Assembly (NCBI RefSeq): GCF_002968835.1
Contig: NZ_PKQK01000004.1
Span: 496,001-560,000, forward strand
Length of the DNA: 64,000 bases
Origin: Paenibacillus sp. PCH8
GTDB lineage: Bacteria > Bacillota > Bacilli > Paenibacillales > Paenibacillaceae
Reading direction: 5' to 3'
Position 1 is the first letter of the stretch. Each line of letters starts with the position of its first letter. Under the pieces are notes generated by a model. It did no database searches. It had not been told where the DNA came from and saw only the letters and a list, made by a program, of their open reading frames with translations. A program made the translations under genes and the position numbers. Below are positions 28,388 to 36,410 of the stretch, piece by piece.

Positions 28388-28893
28388 TGTGGGTTCCTCC
28401 ATTGGGTAAGTGCAGATAAAATGGGACTACCGAAGTAAATGCCTGCTGTAAAATAGGTTATGGTCCACAACAAGGCACTGGAATAGGAAACAAGAGCAAA
28501 TTTTCGATAAGATATGCCACTGAGTCCAATGACCAATGGGAGAACATACCGCACGAGTGGAATGAACAGTCCGATACACATCGCCCAATTACCTCGTTTA
28601 CTTAGCATGAGTTCAGCCTTGATGAAGTGTTTGTTATGTTGAAATTTGTGTTTTAACCTGGGTCCAAATATTTTACCTGCAAAGTATGCCAGGGTAATGG
28701 CTGTTAGTAGCCCTGATAGAATACAGAAGTATGTGGTCCATGAATGGATAACACCCGTGTGGCTCAGAATGGCACCGCTGATGATCGTAATCTCATTCGG
28801 GATGGGGATTCCGAAGGGCCCCAGCGAGAAGGCAAAATAAAAAATCAGATAACCATACTGATGAAGTAGCTCCAAGATCGTATTACTGATCAT
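28384..28893 (-). CDS. DedA-family membrane protein
   Basis: A 169-residue member of the DedA/VTT family of lipid transporters, some of which recycle undecaprenyl phosphate or phosphatidylethanolamine. The conserved GPFGIPIPNE loop (near residue 25) and IPLVRYVLPLVIG re-entrant motif, with key Glu and Arg, are present; about five membrane stretches are visible. It is somewhat shorter than the common 200 residues, missing C-terminal sequence. The ATG follows GAGGAGG. First gene of the DedA-methyltransferase-two-component-methyltransferase operon. Confidence 0.88.
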   Translation of the reverse strand: MISNTILELLHQYGYLIFYFAFSLGPFGIPIPNEITIISGAILSHTGVIHSWTTYFCILSGLLTAITLAYFAGKIFGPRLKHKFQHNKHFIKAELMLSKRGNWAMCIGLFIPLVRYVLPLVIGLSGISYRKFALVSYSSALLWTITYFTAGIYFGSPILSALTQWRNPH

Positions 28894-29124
28894 TGTTCTA
28901 CCTCCTCTCTAGTTGATATAGACATCATAATGAAAAAAACTGAGGAATTAATGAGGGTAATTCTGAAGAAAATCTAAAGAATACATAAGCAAAGAACGAG
29001 TATGCATATCTAGAATCAAGAAAGTCGGATATCCATTGGAACCGTAGAATATAACCAACGTATTCGTTGTTTGAAGGGGACCACGGGGTAAGCTACTTAC
29101 GTCTATACCGAATGGAGAATGATC

Positions 29125-29229
29125 ATGGGAGATATAACGGTTCTGGCTTTGCAGGGATTACGTGATCGAGGTGGATTACAAAAGGGGCAACGTTTGCTTA
29201 TTAATGGAGCGGGAGTATACATTAAGTGA
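29125..29229 (+). pseudogene. Relic of a zinc-type alcohol dehydrogenase/quinone reductase
   Basis: A 34-codon open stretch whose middle reads LALQGLRDRGGLQKGQRLL followed by INGAG. This is the segment just before the NADP-binding glycine loop of MDR dehydrogenases. The glycine loop and the rest of the gene are missing, and a stop follows after VYIK. No full dehydrogenase flanks it, so it is a decayed fragment. Confidence 0.65.
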
Positions 29230-29262
29230 AGCGGCTGTTGCTAATATAAGAATGCTTGAAAT

Positions 29263-29297
29263 AAGAAAAAGGTCTGTCATGAATGACAGACCTTATT
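29263..29297 (-). terminator. Terminator of the GH27 gene
   Basis: A perfect 12-bp stem AAGGTCTGTCAT / ATGACAGACCTT with a T run on the minus strand, 14 bases after the GH27 stop. Confidence 0.92.
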
Positions 29298-29310
29298 ATC
29301 ATATATTCAT

Positions 29311-30591
29311 CTAGGAGAACCGGTAGAGACGTACGCCATGTGTAGGAACAGTGGTGCATAATAATCTCTCTGTGAGCACGGCAACTTCTCCGCTCCACAA
29401 TTCGGTGCCTTTCGTAATACCCGACAGGCCGATCTCCTCAATAATTAGATCCACTTGAAGTGGGGATTCACCGATGTTGAATACAGCAACATACGAAGAG
29501 CCATCTGCATGTCCTGCTGTCCATACGATTAGATCCCCTTCATGTAATGCTTCTTTGGCTCCGTAGCTCTCGCGGTGCATACGCAGAACCTCACGGTTGG
29601 TTAGCAGGGACAGCGTCCACTCATCGTTATCTCTCAGTTCACCACCAAAGATAAGCGGAGAACGGAAGATACTCCAGAGTGACATCATCGTCAGTTGCTC
29701 ATCTGGCGTGAACCGGGTCCAGCGATCTGCTCCGCCACCATCCACAGAACGGATACCGATGTGTCCCAAAGGAAGCATGTCACAGTCAGGCCAGCAGCCT
29801 GCCTTGGGAATGCCCTCCCACGTCCGGCAGCGATCGAACATATCCAGCAGCAGTGGCCACCGGTCCCAAAAGTCATCGGTCACACGCCACATGTTGGCAT
29901 GTTCAGCGAAATATTCCGAGTACTCCACCGGAGCCGGTCCTGGCGACAGACTGAGAACCATGGGCCGTCCCGAGCGCTCGATCGCTTTGGAGATCATCTC
30001 AATCTCAGGCTGATGAGTGTCGTAGAGCCTGGAAGCTGCAATATCGTCCACCTTTACCAGATCAACACTCCAGGAGGCATACAGTTCAAACAGCGAATCA
30101 TAATAAGCCTGTGCTCCTTCTTTGGAGCTATCAACCCCGTACATATCCGTATTCCATGGACAGATGGAGTTGGTATGAGCAATATCGCGTGCGGTCGCAG
30201 TTGTACCCAGGATCGGAGTAGCCGCATGGGCAGCTTGACGCGGAATACCGCGCATGATATGAATGCCAAATTGCAGTCCAAGGCTATGAACGTAGTCGGC
30301 GAGTGGCTTAAAACCTCGCCCATCCGCAGCAGAGGGAAACCGGTTCTCGGCAGGCATCAAACGTGAATATTCATCCATAATCAGTGGAACGAAGGCATGG
30401 TATTGTGAAGAGTTAGCAGAAGGTTCGTACCACTGAATATCGACCGTGATGAAGCTCCAGCCGAAGTCTTTCAGATGTTCTGCCATATACTCCGCATTGC
30501 CACGGATTTCGTCTTCGGTGACGGCTGCGCCGTAACAATCCCAACTGTTCCAGCCAAGTGGTGGTGTTGGTGCTGTAAGGGTATGATTCAT
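29311..30591 (-). CDS. GH27 alpha-galactosidase-type glycoside hydrolase, cytoplasmic
   Basis: A 426-residue family GH27/clan D enzyme. The start PPLGWNSWDCYG is the clan hallmark. The nucleophile is D182 (LVKVDD) and the acid/base D240 (WRVTDDFWD). A C-terminal beta domain of about 80 residues completes the fold. There is no signal peptide, so it works in the cytoplasm on imported oligosaccharides, removing alpha-galactose or, in some relatives, beta-L-arabinopyranose. An AraC gene directly upstream on the same strand is the probable regulator. Confidence 0.92.
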   Translation of the reverse strand: MNHTLTAPTPPLGWNSWDCYGAAVTEDEIRGNAEYMAEHLKDFGWSFITVDIQWYEPSANSSQYHAFVPLIMDEYSRLMPAENRFPSAADGRGFKPLADYVHSLGLQFGIHIMRGIPRQAAHAATPILGTTATARDIAHTNSICPWNTDMYGVDSSKEGAQAYYDSLFELYASWSVDLVKVDDIAASRLYDTHQPEIEMISKAIERSGRPMVLSLSPGPAPVEYSEYFAEHANMWRVTDDFWDRWPLLLDMFDRCRTWEGIPKAGCWPDCDMLPLGHIGIRSVDGGGADRWTRFTPDEQLTMMSLWSIFRSPLIFGGELRDNDEWTLSLLTNREVLRMHRESYGAKEALHEGDLIVWTAGHADGSSYVAVFNIGESPLQVDLIIEEIGLSGITKGTELWSGEVAVLTERLLCTTVPTHGVRLYRFS

Positions 30592-30701
30592 GAAAATGCT
30601 CCTTTATGAATTGAAATTATTGCTCTGGTTAAACCCATCATAATAAAGGAGATTATTAATATCTACAGTAATGTTGATCGTGTGATAGCAATATATTGCG
30701 G

Positions 30702-31583
30702 TTAGTCAAAGAACAGTCTGCGATAGGCGAGACTCTCGCCGCCGCTGCGGAATTCACCGGGTGTGAGCCCAGTTAAGCCACGGAAGGCTTTGATAAAATA
30801 ACTTCCGCTGGAATAGCCGACTTGTTCGGCAATCAATTCAATACTAAGCGAGGTTCCGCGCAGCAACTCCATCGCCTTTTCCGTTCGTACGCGGGTTAGA
30901 TACGCACCTGGAGTCAAGCCTGTGCTGGATGAGAAGCGACGTATGAAGTGATATTTGGAAAGAGACACATGCTCCGCAAGATGATCCATACTGATCATTC
31001 TGGAGTAGTTGTTTTCTATGTATTCGACTGCCTGCTGTATGTTCCCGGACCAGTTTTCCCGGTTGTGCAGCGTGGTCTTCTGTAATCTCGTCAGTTCTGT
31101 CACGAACTGGTAGACGCTAGATGACGCGATCAGAGGGTCGGTGATTCTCCCAGCTGCCGCATCGGTCACGATCATCCGTAATAATCGGATGGGTGTACAA
31201 TCAGCGGGTAGTTGGGGGACTTCTCCTGCTTCACGAAGAAATTTTCGCCAATGGGGCAAAATAAGTGCAGGCCGAAACAGCAGGAACAGGAACTCCCAGG
31301 GTTCTTTCGATTCTGGGTAGTAGTAATAGCGATGCGGACCTGGAATCTCGGCCAAAAATGCTTGTCCTGCGGTGACATGGTGAATTCGGTTATTCGACTC
31401 AAATACACCCTCGCCGGAAAGCGTGTACTGGAATAACAGGAGAGGACCATCCGTACGTTCCAGTCCATCCCAGCGGTAAGAAGGTTCCGTTATTGAATCA
31501 CATCCGGCTGCAAATAGTACACACAATTGGAGCTCCTTGTCTTCAGCGAAGCGAAAACCATAGGTGCCTCTGGGAATATTCAT
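30702..31583 (-). CDS. AraC-family transcriptional regulator
   Basis: A 293-residue AraC/XylS regulator: an N-terminal cupin-like sugar-sensing domain (residues 20-130, GPHRYYYYP) and a C-terminal double helix-turn-helix (residues 185-285, MDHLAEHVSLSKYHFIRRF and IAEQVGYSSGSYFIKAFRG). It lies 110 bases upstream of the GH27 gene in the same direction, which suggests it activates that gene in response to a galactoside or arabinoside. Confidence 0.92.
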   Translation of the reverse strand: MNIPRGTYGFRFAEDKELQLCVLFAAGCDSITEPSYRWDGLERTDGPLLLFQYTLSGEGVFESNNRIHHVTAGQAFLAEIPGPHRYYYYPESKEPWEFLFLLFRPALILPHWRKFLREAGEVPQLPADCTPIRLLRMIVTDAAAGRITDPLIASSSVYQFVTELTRLQKTTLHNRENWSGNIQQAVEYIENNYSRMISMDHLAEHVSLSKYHFIRRFSSSTGLTPGAYLTRVRTEKAMELLRGTSLSIELIAEQVGYSSGSYFIKAFRGLTGLTPGEFRSGGESLAYRRLFFD

Positions 31584-31712
31584 ATAAGGTCTCCTCTGAT
31601 ACAGAATCAGTATGTTTGGGTTCCACGAAGGAAACAGGTATCAGCTTTGCTTCGTATCCATACTCCATGAATATTTTATGACAAATAGAGATAGTAAGCA
31701 AAAGCATCTTGT

Positions 31713-31738
31713 AATTATACTTACCGGTAAGTATAATT
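31713..31738. promoter_or_regulatory. 26-bp perfect palindrome, probable repressor operator
   Basis: Each 13-base arm is AATTATACTTACC and its reverse complement, centred at 31725/31726 with no mismatch and no spacer. It lies 43 bases before the alpha/beta hydrolase start and 130 bases upstream of the AraC gene. The shape suits a TetR- or MarR-type dimer; no such gene is next to it. Confidence 0.75.
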
Positions 31739-31780
31739 TATGAGAAATGAATTAAAGGCTGATATTAGCCTCATGACAGG

Positions 31781-32557
31781 GTGGTTTTAGGATTGAGAAC
31801 AGCACAACGTACAAACAAAGGGAAAAAGATTATACTGTGGACATTGTTGTCCATCGTTGTCATCGTGGTCGGAATTTTCGTGTATCTCCAATCGGTCACG
31901 TACAGTCCTTCTGAACGAGCGGAAGCGGCGCTGAAAAGTGATGATCAGATCACTATAACCACAATTAAAGGTGGTTATCAGTTCGAACCCAAGGGTACAG
32001 AGGTAGCGGAGCCCAATATTATTTTTTATCCGGGCGGTCTGGTGGAACCTGCAAGCTATTCACCCCTTGCCAGAAGATTGGCAGAGCAGGGACATCGGGT
32101 ATATATCGCGGACATGCCATTAAATTTGGCCATTTTCGGTCCAAACAAGGCGGATCTGTTTATCGAGGAACATCCTGATGAAGCTTTTGTTATTGGCGGT
32201 CACTCGTTAGGTGGATCATTTGCTTCAAGGTATGCTGCCCAGCACAGCGAGAAGCTGGAAGGAATCTTTTTCCTGGCTTCCTATGCCGATAAAGGAGGGA
32301 GCTTGAAGGACACGGACTTGTCCATACTACAAATCACAAGCACAGATGACGGCGTACTTAACAGAGAAGACTGGGAGACCGCCAAGGAAAACCTGCCCGA
32401 AGACACGACCTATGTCAGTATAGAAGGTGGAAATCATGGTCAGTATGGCTCATACGGTACGCAAAAAGGTGATAATCAGCCTGCCATTACCGAGGAAAAA
32501 CAGCTCGAAGAGGTAGGTGTAGCTCTGGATCACTGGATTAGTGCATTAAACAAGTGA
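31781..32557 (+). CDS. Membrane-anchored alpha/beta hydrolase
   Basis: A 258-residue protein with one N-terminal membrane segment (residues 17-36) and an extracytoplasmic alpha/beta-hydrolase domain. The nucleophile elbow is GGHSLGG. The acid (STDDG) and His (EGGNHGQYG) follow in order, as in the Abhydrolase_5 / dienelactone-hydrolase-like group. The start is uncertain: GTG at 31781 or TTG at 31793, neither with a strong ribosome site. It is a single gene, preceded by a 26-bp palindrome, so it is probably repressed by an unlinked regulator. The substrate is unknown. Confidence 0.85.
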   Translation: MVLGLRTAQRTNKGKKIILWTLLSIVVIVVGIFVYLQSVTYSPSERAEAALKSDDQITITTIKGGYQFEPKGTEVAEPNIIFYPGGLVEPASYSPLARRLAEQGHRVYIADMPLNLAIFGPNKADLFIEEHPDEAFVIGGHSLGGSFASRYAAQHSEKLEGIFFLASYADKGGSLKDTDLSILQITSTDDGVLNREDWETAKENLPEDTTYVSIEGGNHGQYGSYGTQKGDNQPAITEEKQLEEVGVALDHWISALNK

Positions 32558-32617
32558 ATCCAGATCGAAATGATCTTGAAGTATGATGAGAAGTAATTAT
32601 AATTCCTTATGAACATT

Positions 32618-32665
32618 TTGAGCGAAACGTCCCAGACAATAATCGGGGTGGATTCGCTCTTTTTG
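32618..32665 (+). terminator. Rho-independent terminator
   Basis: GAGCGAA (32620-32626) pairs with TTCGCTC (32653-32659); an inner CGTCCC / GGGGTG stem extends it; five T follow. Confidence 0.8.
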
Positions 32666-32986
32666 TTACGCAAAAAAGCAGAATGGATTACAAGCTGGAT
32701 TGACTCCGAATAAATCTTATAAATTCTGCCTAATAAACAGAATGGATTGTACTTTGGCGCAATAAATTTGGCGATTCATGCAATGAAATTGCAAACAGCA
32801 ACCTTTAGAATGGAAGAAATCTGGTACATTTAATCCAATATATACAAGTGATTTCTAATGGAGCTTCTGTAGCAGCGTTGTAGCTTGGCTTTTTTCATAG
32901 TAACGTAACGCAAGAGCCATACCGGATTCCGTTGAGGGAAAATATGACCGGGAGTTTGTTTTTTGTTTGGGGAAGGGGAGGAATGA
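32666..32986. other. Promoter region of the YesN/YesM-type operon
   Basis: About 320 bases without a gene. It contains two copies of CAGAATGGATT (32679-32689 and 32738-32748), then the 34-bp direct-repeat motif at 32758-32791 shared with the GH43 promoter, and an AAGGGGAGG ribosome site just before 32987. Confidence 0.6.
32758..32791 (+). promoter_or_regulatory. Direct-repeat activator site, copy 1
   Basis: CGCAATAAAT, 12 bases, then GCAATGAAATTG; the two GCAAT boxes are 21 bases apart (about two helical turns). The whole 34-base block is about 27/34 identical to 45589-45622 and in the same orientation relative to the downstream gene. Confidence 0.6.
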
Positions 32987-34555
32987 ATGTTAAAGGTATT
33001 GCTGGTGGATGACGAGATGTTTGTTCGAAAAGGGATGTATGAGCTGATTGACTGGCAGGCTCTTGGCATGGAGATTGCCGGAGAAGCAGAGAATGGGCTT
33101 GAAGCGCTCAAACAGGTGGAATATCTTCAACCCGACGTAATCATTACGGATATCCGTATGCCCATTCTGGATGGGCTGGAGCTGATCCAAGCTGTAGCGA
33201 ATTTACCGAATCTGGAGCCGGTGTTCATCATCATTAGCGGTTATCATGACTTCAAGTATGCACAGCAGGCTATCCGGTACGGGGTTCATGACTATATCCT
33301 GAAGCCCATTGATGACGAAGAAATGACAGCTACGTTACAGAAGTCGGCTCAGATGATTTGTAATAAAAGAAAACATATCCTCTTGGCAGAGGAACAGGTC
33401 TGCAACATCATGCTGGAAGACATGATCAAAGGCCAGGTACAAAAGGAAGATGAGCATCGGTATGCGGAGGTATTCGGGATCAATCGTCATTCGGGTCTGC
33501 TGATAGGTCTGATAGAACTTCACACGGGCTTGGAGTTAAGAAAAGTGACTCTCCATCGAGTTCGTGAATTGCTTCACACACTAGAGGATGATGACTTCAA
33601 TATATTTGTTATAGAAGAGCAGCGTGGCAGATTCGCCATGATGCTTCTATGGAAAGAACAGCCCACCAATCGTAATGTGGAAGACAAGATTCAACGTATG
33701 GATAGGGTGCTGAGTGAACAGTTGAATGTAGATTTTGGCCTTTATCCAGGTACACTTGTGAGTGATATGGCGAATATTCCGCGGTCTCTTACGGAGGCAG
33801 AAGAAGCAGCCAGGCACAAATATGCAGAACATGGAAGAGTTGTGAAGTACGCAGAGGTTAAGGACAAACCTCTGTATGTGTTCAATGTGAATCAGGAGGA
33901 CGTTGATCCCGTAATTCTAAGTCTGGAGGAAAGGGACCATACTGCTTGCCATACGATGGTGGATGACATGTTCAAGCTGTTTCAAGTTCGCCGCTTCTCC
34001 CCTCAGGCTGTCACAGGCTCTCTACTACGTTGCATAACGGGAATAATGGCTGTAGTTCATGAGATGGGTGGTACAGATTCAGGTTTACAACGCTTAAAGG
34101 CACTGGCAGAGCAAAGTCATGAGAGGTGGAATCTGCGACTGTTGAAGCAAGCTTTTTGGGTTGCGCTGGAGGAAGCGGAAGAATACATAGCCGAGCTGCG
34201 GTTGGAGCAGTCCAAAGGAGATATCACCAAGATCAAACGATATATTGATACACATTATACGGAGAATATCAGTCTCAAAAGCATCGCTGCACTTTTCTAT
34301 ATGAATCCAGTCTATCTTGGTCGTCTGTTTCGCAAAAGCTACAGCCAATATTTCAATGAATATCTGCTGAACCTTCGCATTCAGGAGGCGAAGAAATTAC
34401 TTCGTCAAACCGATTTGAGAATGTATGAAATTGCTGCCCGTGTAGGATTCCAGAATGCAGATTATTTCGTAACGCAGTTTGAGAAGATCGTTAAGATGTC
34501 ACCTACCGCCTATCGTAATTTCCTGAAAGAAAATGGACAACGAGGTGTCCTATGA
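32987..34555 (+). CDS. YesN-type response regulator (receiver plus AraC HTH)
   Basis: A 522-residue regulator: receiver domain at residues 1-120 with phospho-acceptor D55 (VIITDIRMP), a long central linker, and a C-terminal AraC-type double helix-turn-helix (residues 420-515, IAALFYMNPVYLGRLFRKS and IAARVGFQNADYFVTQFEK). It overlaps the partner kinase gene by four bases (ATGA). Its position directly upstream of the importer and xylanase genes makes it the likely xylan-oligosaccharide-responsive activator of that unit. Confidence 0.94.
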   Translation: MLKVLLVDDEMFVRKGMYELIDWQALGMEIAGEAENGLEALKQVEYLQPDVIITDIRMPILDGLELIQAVANLPNLEPVFIIISGYHDFKYAQQAIRYGVHDYILKPIDDEEMTATLQKSAQMICNKRKHILLAEEQVCNIMLEDMIKGQVQKEDEHRYAEVFGINRHSGLLIGLIELHTGLELRKVTLHRVRELLHTLEDDDFNIFVIEEQRGRFAMMLLWKEQPTNRNVEDKIQRMDRVLSEQLNVDFGLYPGTLVSDMANIPRSLTEAEEAARHKYAEHGRVVKYAEVKDKPLYVFNVNQEDVDPVILSLEERDHTACHTMVDDMFKLFQVRRFSPQAVTGSLLRCITGIMAVVHEMGGTDSGLQRLKALAEQSHERWNLRLLKQAFWVALEEAEEYIAELRLEQSKGDITKIKRYIDTHYTENISLKSIAALFYMNPVYLGRLFRKSYSQYFNEYLLNLRIQEAKKLLRQTDLRMYEIAARVGFQNADYFVTQFEKIVKMSPTAYRNFLKENGQRGVL

Positions 34556-36291
34556 CCCGGTGGAATCCGAACTATATGAAGCTTAGGGATAAGCTGTTGC
34601 TCATGTACATCTTGTCCGTGTTCATTCCGATTGTAGTTACGAATGTAGTATTCTATCAAGTCACAACAGCTAATATCCGCAGTCAGAAAACCCGTGATGC
34701 CGGCATCGCTCTGAACAATCTGAAGAATGACCTCCGAGTAACCATTGATCAGGGCGTTGGATTGTCCTATTCGTTATACGCTGACCCTGTCTTTAACGAC
34801 ACGTTGTCCCGTTCGTTTGGCAGCCATTTTGAGTATATTCAGGCCTACAATTCATACTTGAAAGGTGAATTTTCTGGACAGCTGAGCCAGGGAATTCGCT
34901 TGTATCAAGTGTACACCGATAATCCGACTATTTTGACCTCCGGGTACATTGAACGGTTGACCGACGCGGTTCGCAAGGCTAATTGGTATAAACAATTTCA
35001 GGCTTACTCTGTCCCTTATCCGGTGTTGATTGCAACGGATCAGATGTTAAGTCTCGTACAGCGACTCGACAATCAGGATACTGGCGGTGCAGAACAATTG
35101 CTGAAAATTGACTTGAATATGGATGTGATCAAGGAGCATTTTCGCAATAGCGGATTTGACGGGAACGTATATCTGGTAGATCCGAAGGGGATTATTCGTT
35201 TCTCCAATGATCCGAACATAGGGAGTTCCCGCATGGGGGAGCGTTACAGCGAGATTCAATTTCCAGAAAAAACACTTCCATTTGAACGTACGTATGCGGG
35301 CATTAACTATCTGGAAGATTGGTCATTGCAAGGTGTTATGGATGAGGAGATTGTGCTTCAGGAGGTTCGGAAATCACGCTCCTTCGTCGTCTGGCTTGCC
35401 TGCATCAATTTTGTGTTTCCTTCCATTATTATCGCAGCCATGTCCAGATCGATTCATGTCAGGTTGGTTCGGATCTTGAAACATATGAAAAAAGTAAAAA
35501 CGCAGAACTTTCAGACGATTCCTCCTGAGGATGCAAGAGATGAGATCGGTCAGCTTACGATGGAATTCAACCGAATGACCGAGACGATCCATAACCTGAT
35601 CCATGAGGTATATCTGGCGGACATTCAGAAGAAAGACTTGGAGTTAAAACAGCAGCAGGCTCAGCTTCATGCGCTTCATAGCCAGATCAATCCGCATTTT
35701 CTGTTCAACACCCTTGAATCCGTGCGCATGCGAAGCCTGATCAAAGGGGAAAAGGAGACAGCCAAAATGGTGCACCACATGTCCAAAATGTTCCGCAAGT
35801 CGATTAGCTGGAATCAGCATGAGGTGACGGTGAAGGAAGAGTTGGAACTGATCGACAGTTTCTTGCAAATTCAGAAATACCGCTTCGGTGAAAAACTCCA
35901 ATATCGTATTGAAGCAGACCCTGCGGTACTGTTGTATCGAATTCCCAAGATGGTTATCCTTCCGTTTGTTGAAAATGCAAGCATTCACGGGGTTGAGTCA
36001 ACGCCGGGTGAGGGCTTGATTCAACTTCTCGTTAACGCAGAGCAGAATCAACTCCATATTCGTCTGGAGGATAACGGAATAGGCATGTCATCCTCCAGAC
36101 TGGAGGAATTGCTGAGCTACCTGGATCAGAGTACGGATATGGGAGAACATGTCGGCATGAAAAATGCGTATAGTCGCTTGAAACTTTGTTATGGTGACCG
36201 TTTCTCGTTTTCTATCCAGACATGGGAGGGAGAGGGGACACACATCCAGATCAAGCTACCGCTACAGGAAGAGGCCATTCATGATCTATGA
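34552..36291 (+). CDS. YesM-type sensor histidine kinase
   Basis: A 579-residue kinase: an N-terminal membrane segment, a roughly 250-residue extracellular Cache-like sensor, a second membrane segment near residue 290, HAMP, then the His_kinase (LytS/YesM) domain with H382 in QINPHFLFNTLE and a HATPase domain (VENASIHGVE). It signals to the YesN-type regulator encoded upstream, with a four-base overlap. Such pairs sense extracellular sugars, often through the adjacent binding protein. Confidence 0.94.
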   Translation: MTRWNPNYMKLRDKLLLMYILSVFIPIVVTNVVFYQVTTANIRSQKTRDAGIALNNLKNDLRVTIDQGVGLSYSLYADPVFNDTLSRSFGSHFEYIQAYNSYLKGEFSGQLSQGIRLYQVYTDNPTILTSGYIERLTDAVRKANWYKQFQAYSVPYPVLIATDQMLSLVQRLDNQDTGGAEQLLKIDLNMDVIKEHFRNSGFDGNVYLVDPKGIIRFSNDPNIGSSRMGERYSEIQFPEKTLPFERTYAGINYLEDWSLQGVMDEEIVLQEVRKSRSFVVWLACINFVFPSIIIAAMSRSIHVRLVRILKHMKKVKTQNFQTIPPEDARDEIGQLTMEFNRMTETIHNLIHEVYLADIQKKDLELKQQQAQLHALHSQINPHFLFNTLESVRMRSLIKGEKETAKMVHHMSKMFRKSISWNQHEVTVKEELELIDSFLQIQKYRFGEKLQYRIEADPAVLLYRIPKMVILPFVENASIHGVESTPGEGLIQLLVNAEQNQLHIRLEDNGIGMSSSRLEELLSYLDQSTDMGEHVGMKNAYSRLKLCYGDRFSFSIQTWEGEGTHIQIKLPLQEEAIHDL

Positions 36292-36340
36292 AAGGCTCAA
36301 TATACTTTTCAAAGTATAAAGTACATTTTCATGGGTAACT

Positions 36341-36355
36341 ATGAAAGCGTTATCT
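36341..36355 (+). promoter_or_regulatory. CcpA cre site upstream of the LplA-type gene
   Basis: ATGAAAGCGTTATCT fits the cre consensus WTGNAANCGNWNNCW at every position. It lies in the gap between the kinase and binding-protein genes, 56 bases before the ATG, suggesting glucose repression of the importer and xylanase. Confidence 0.65.
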
Positions 36356-36410
36356 TGATATATTGAGAATGCTTATAGACAAAAAGCTTATTTTAAGGGG
36401 GAATGCACAA

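Noticed and set aside
29695-30366. 223-codon plus-strand open frame opposite the GH27 gene
   Set aside because: It is antisense to a gene with intact catalytic motifs, has no ribosome site and no recognisable protein signature; long antisense frames are common in codon-biased genes.
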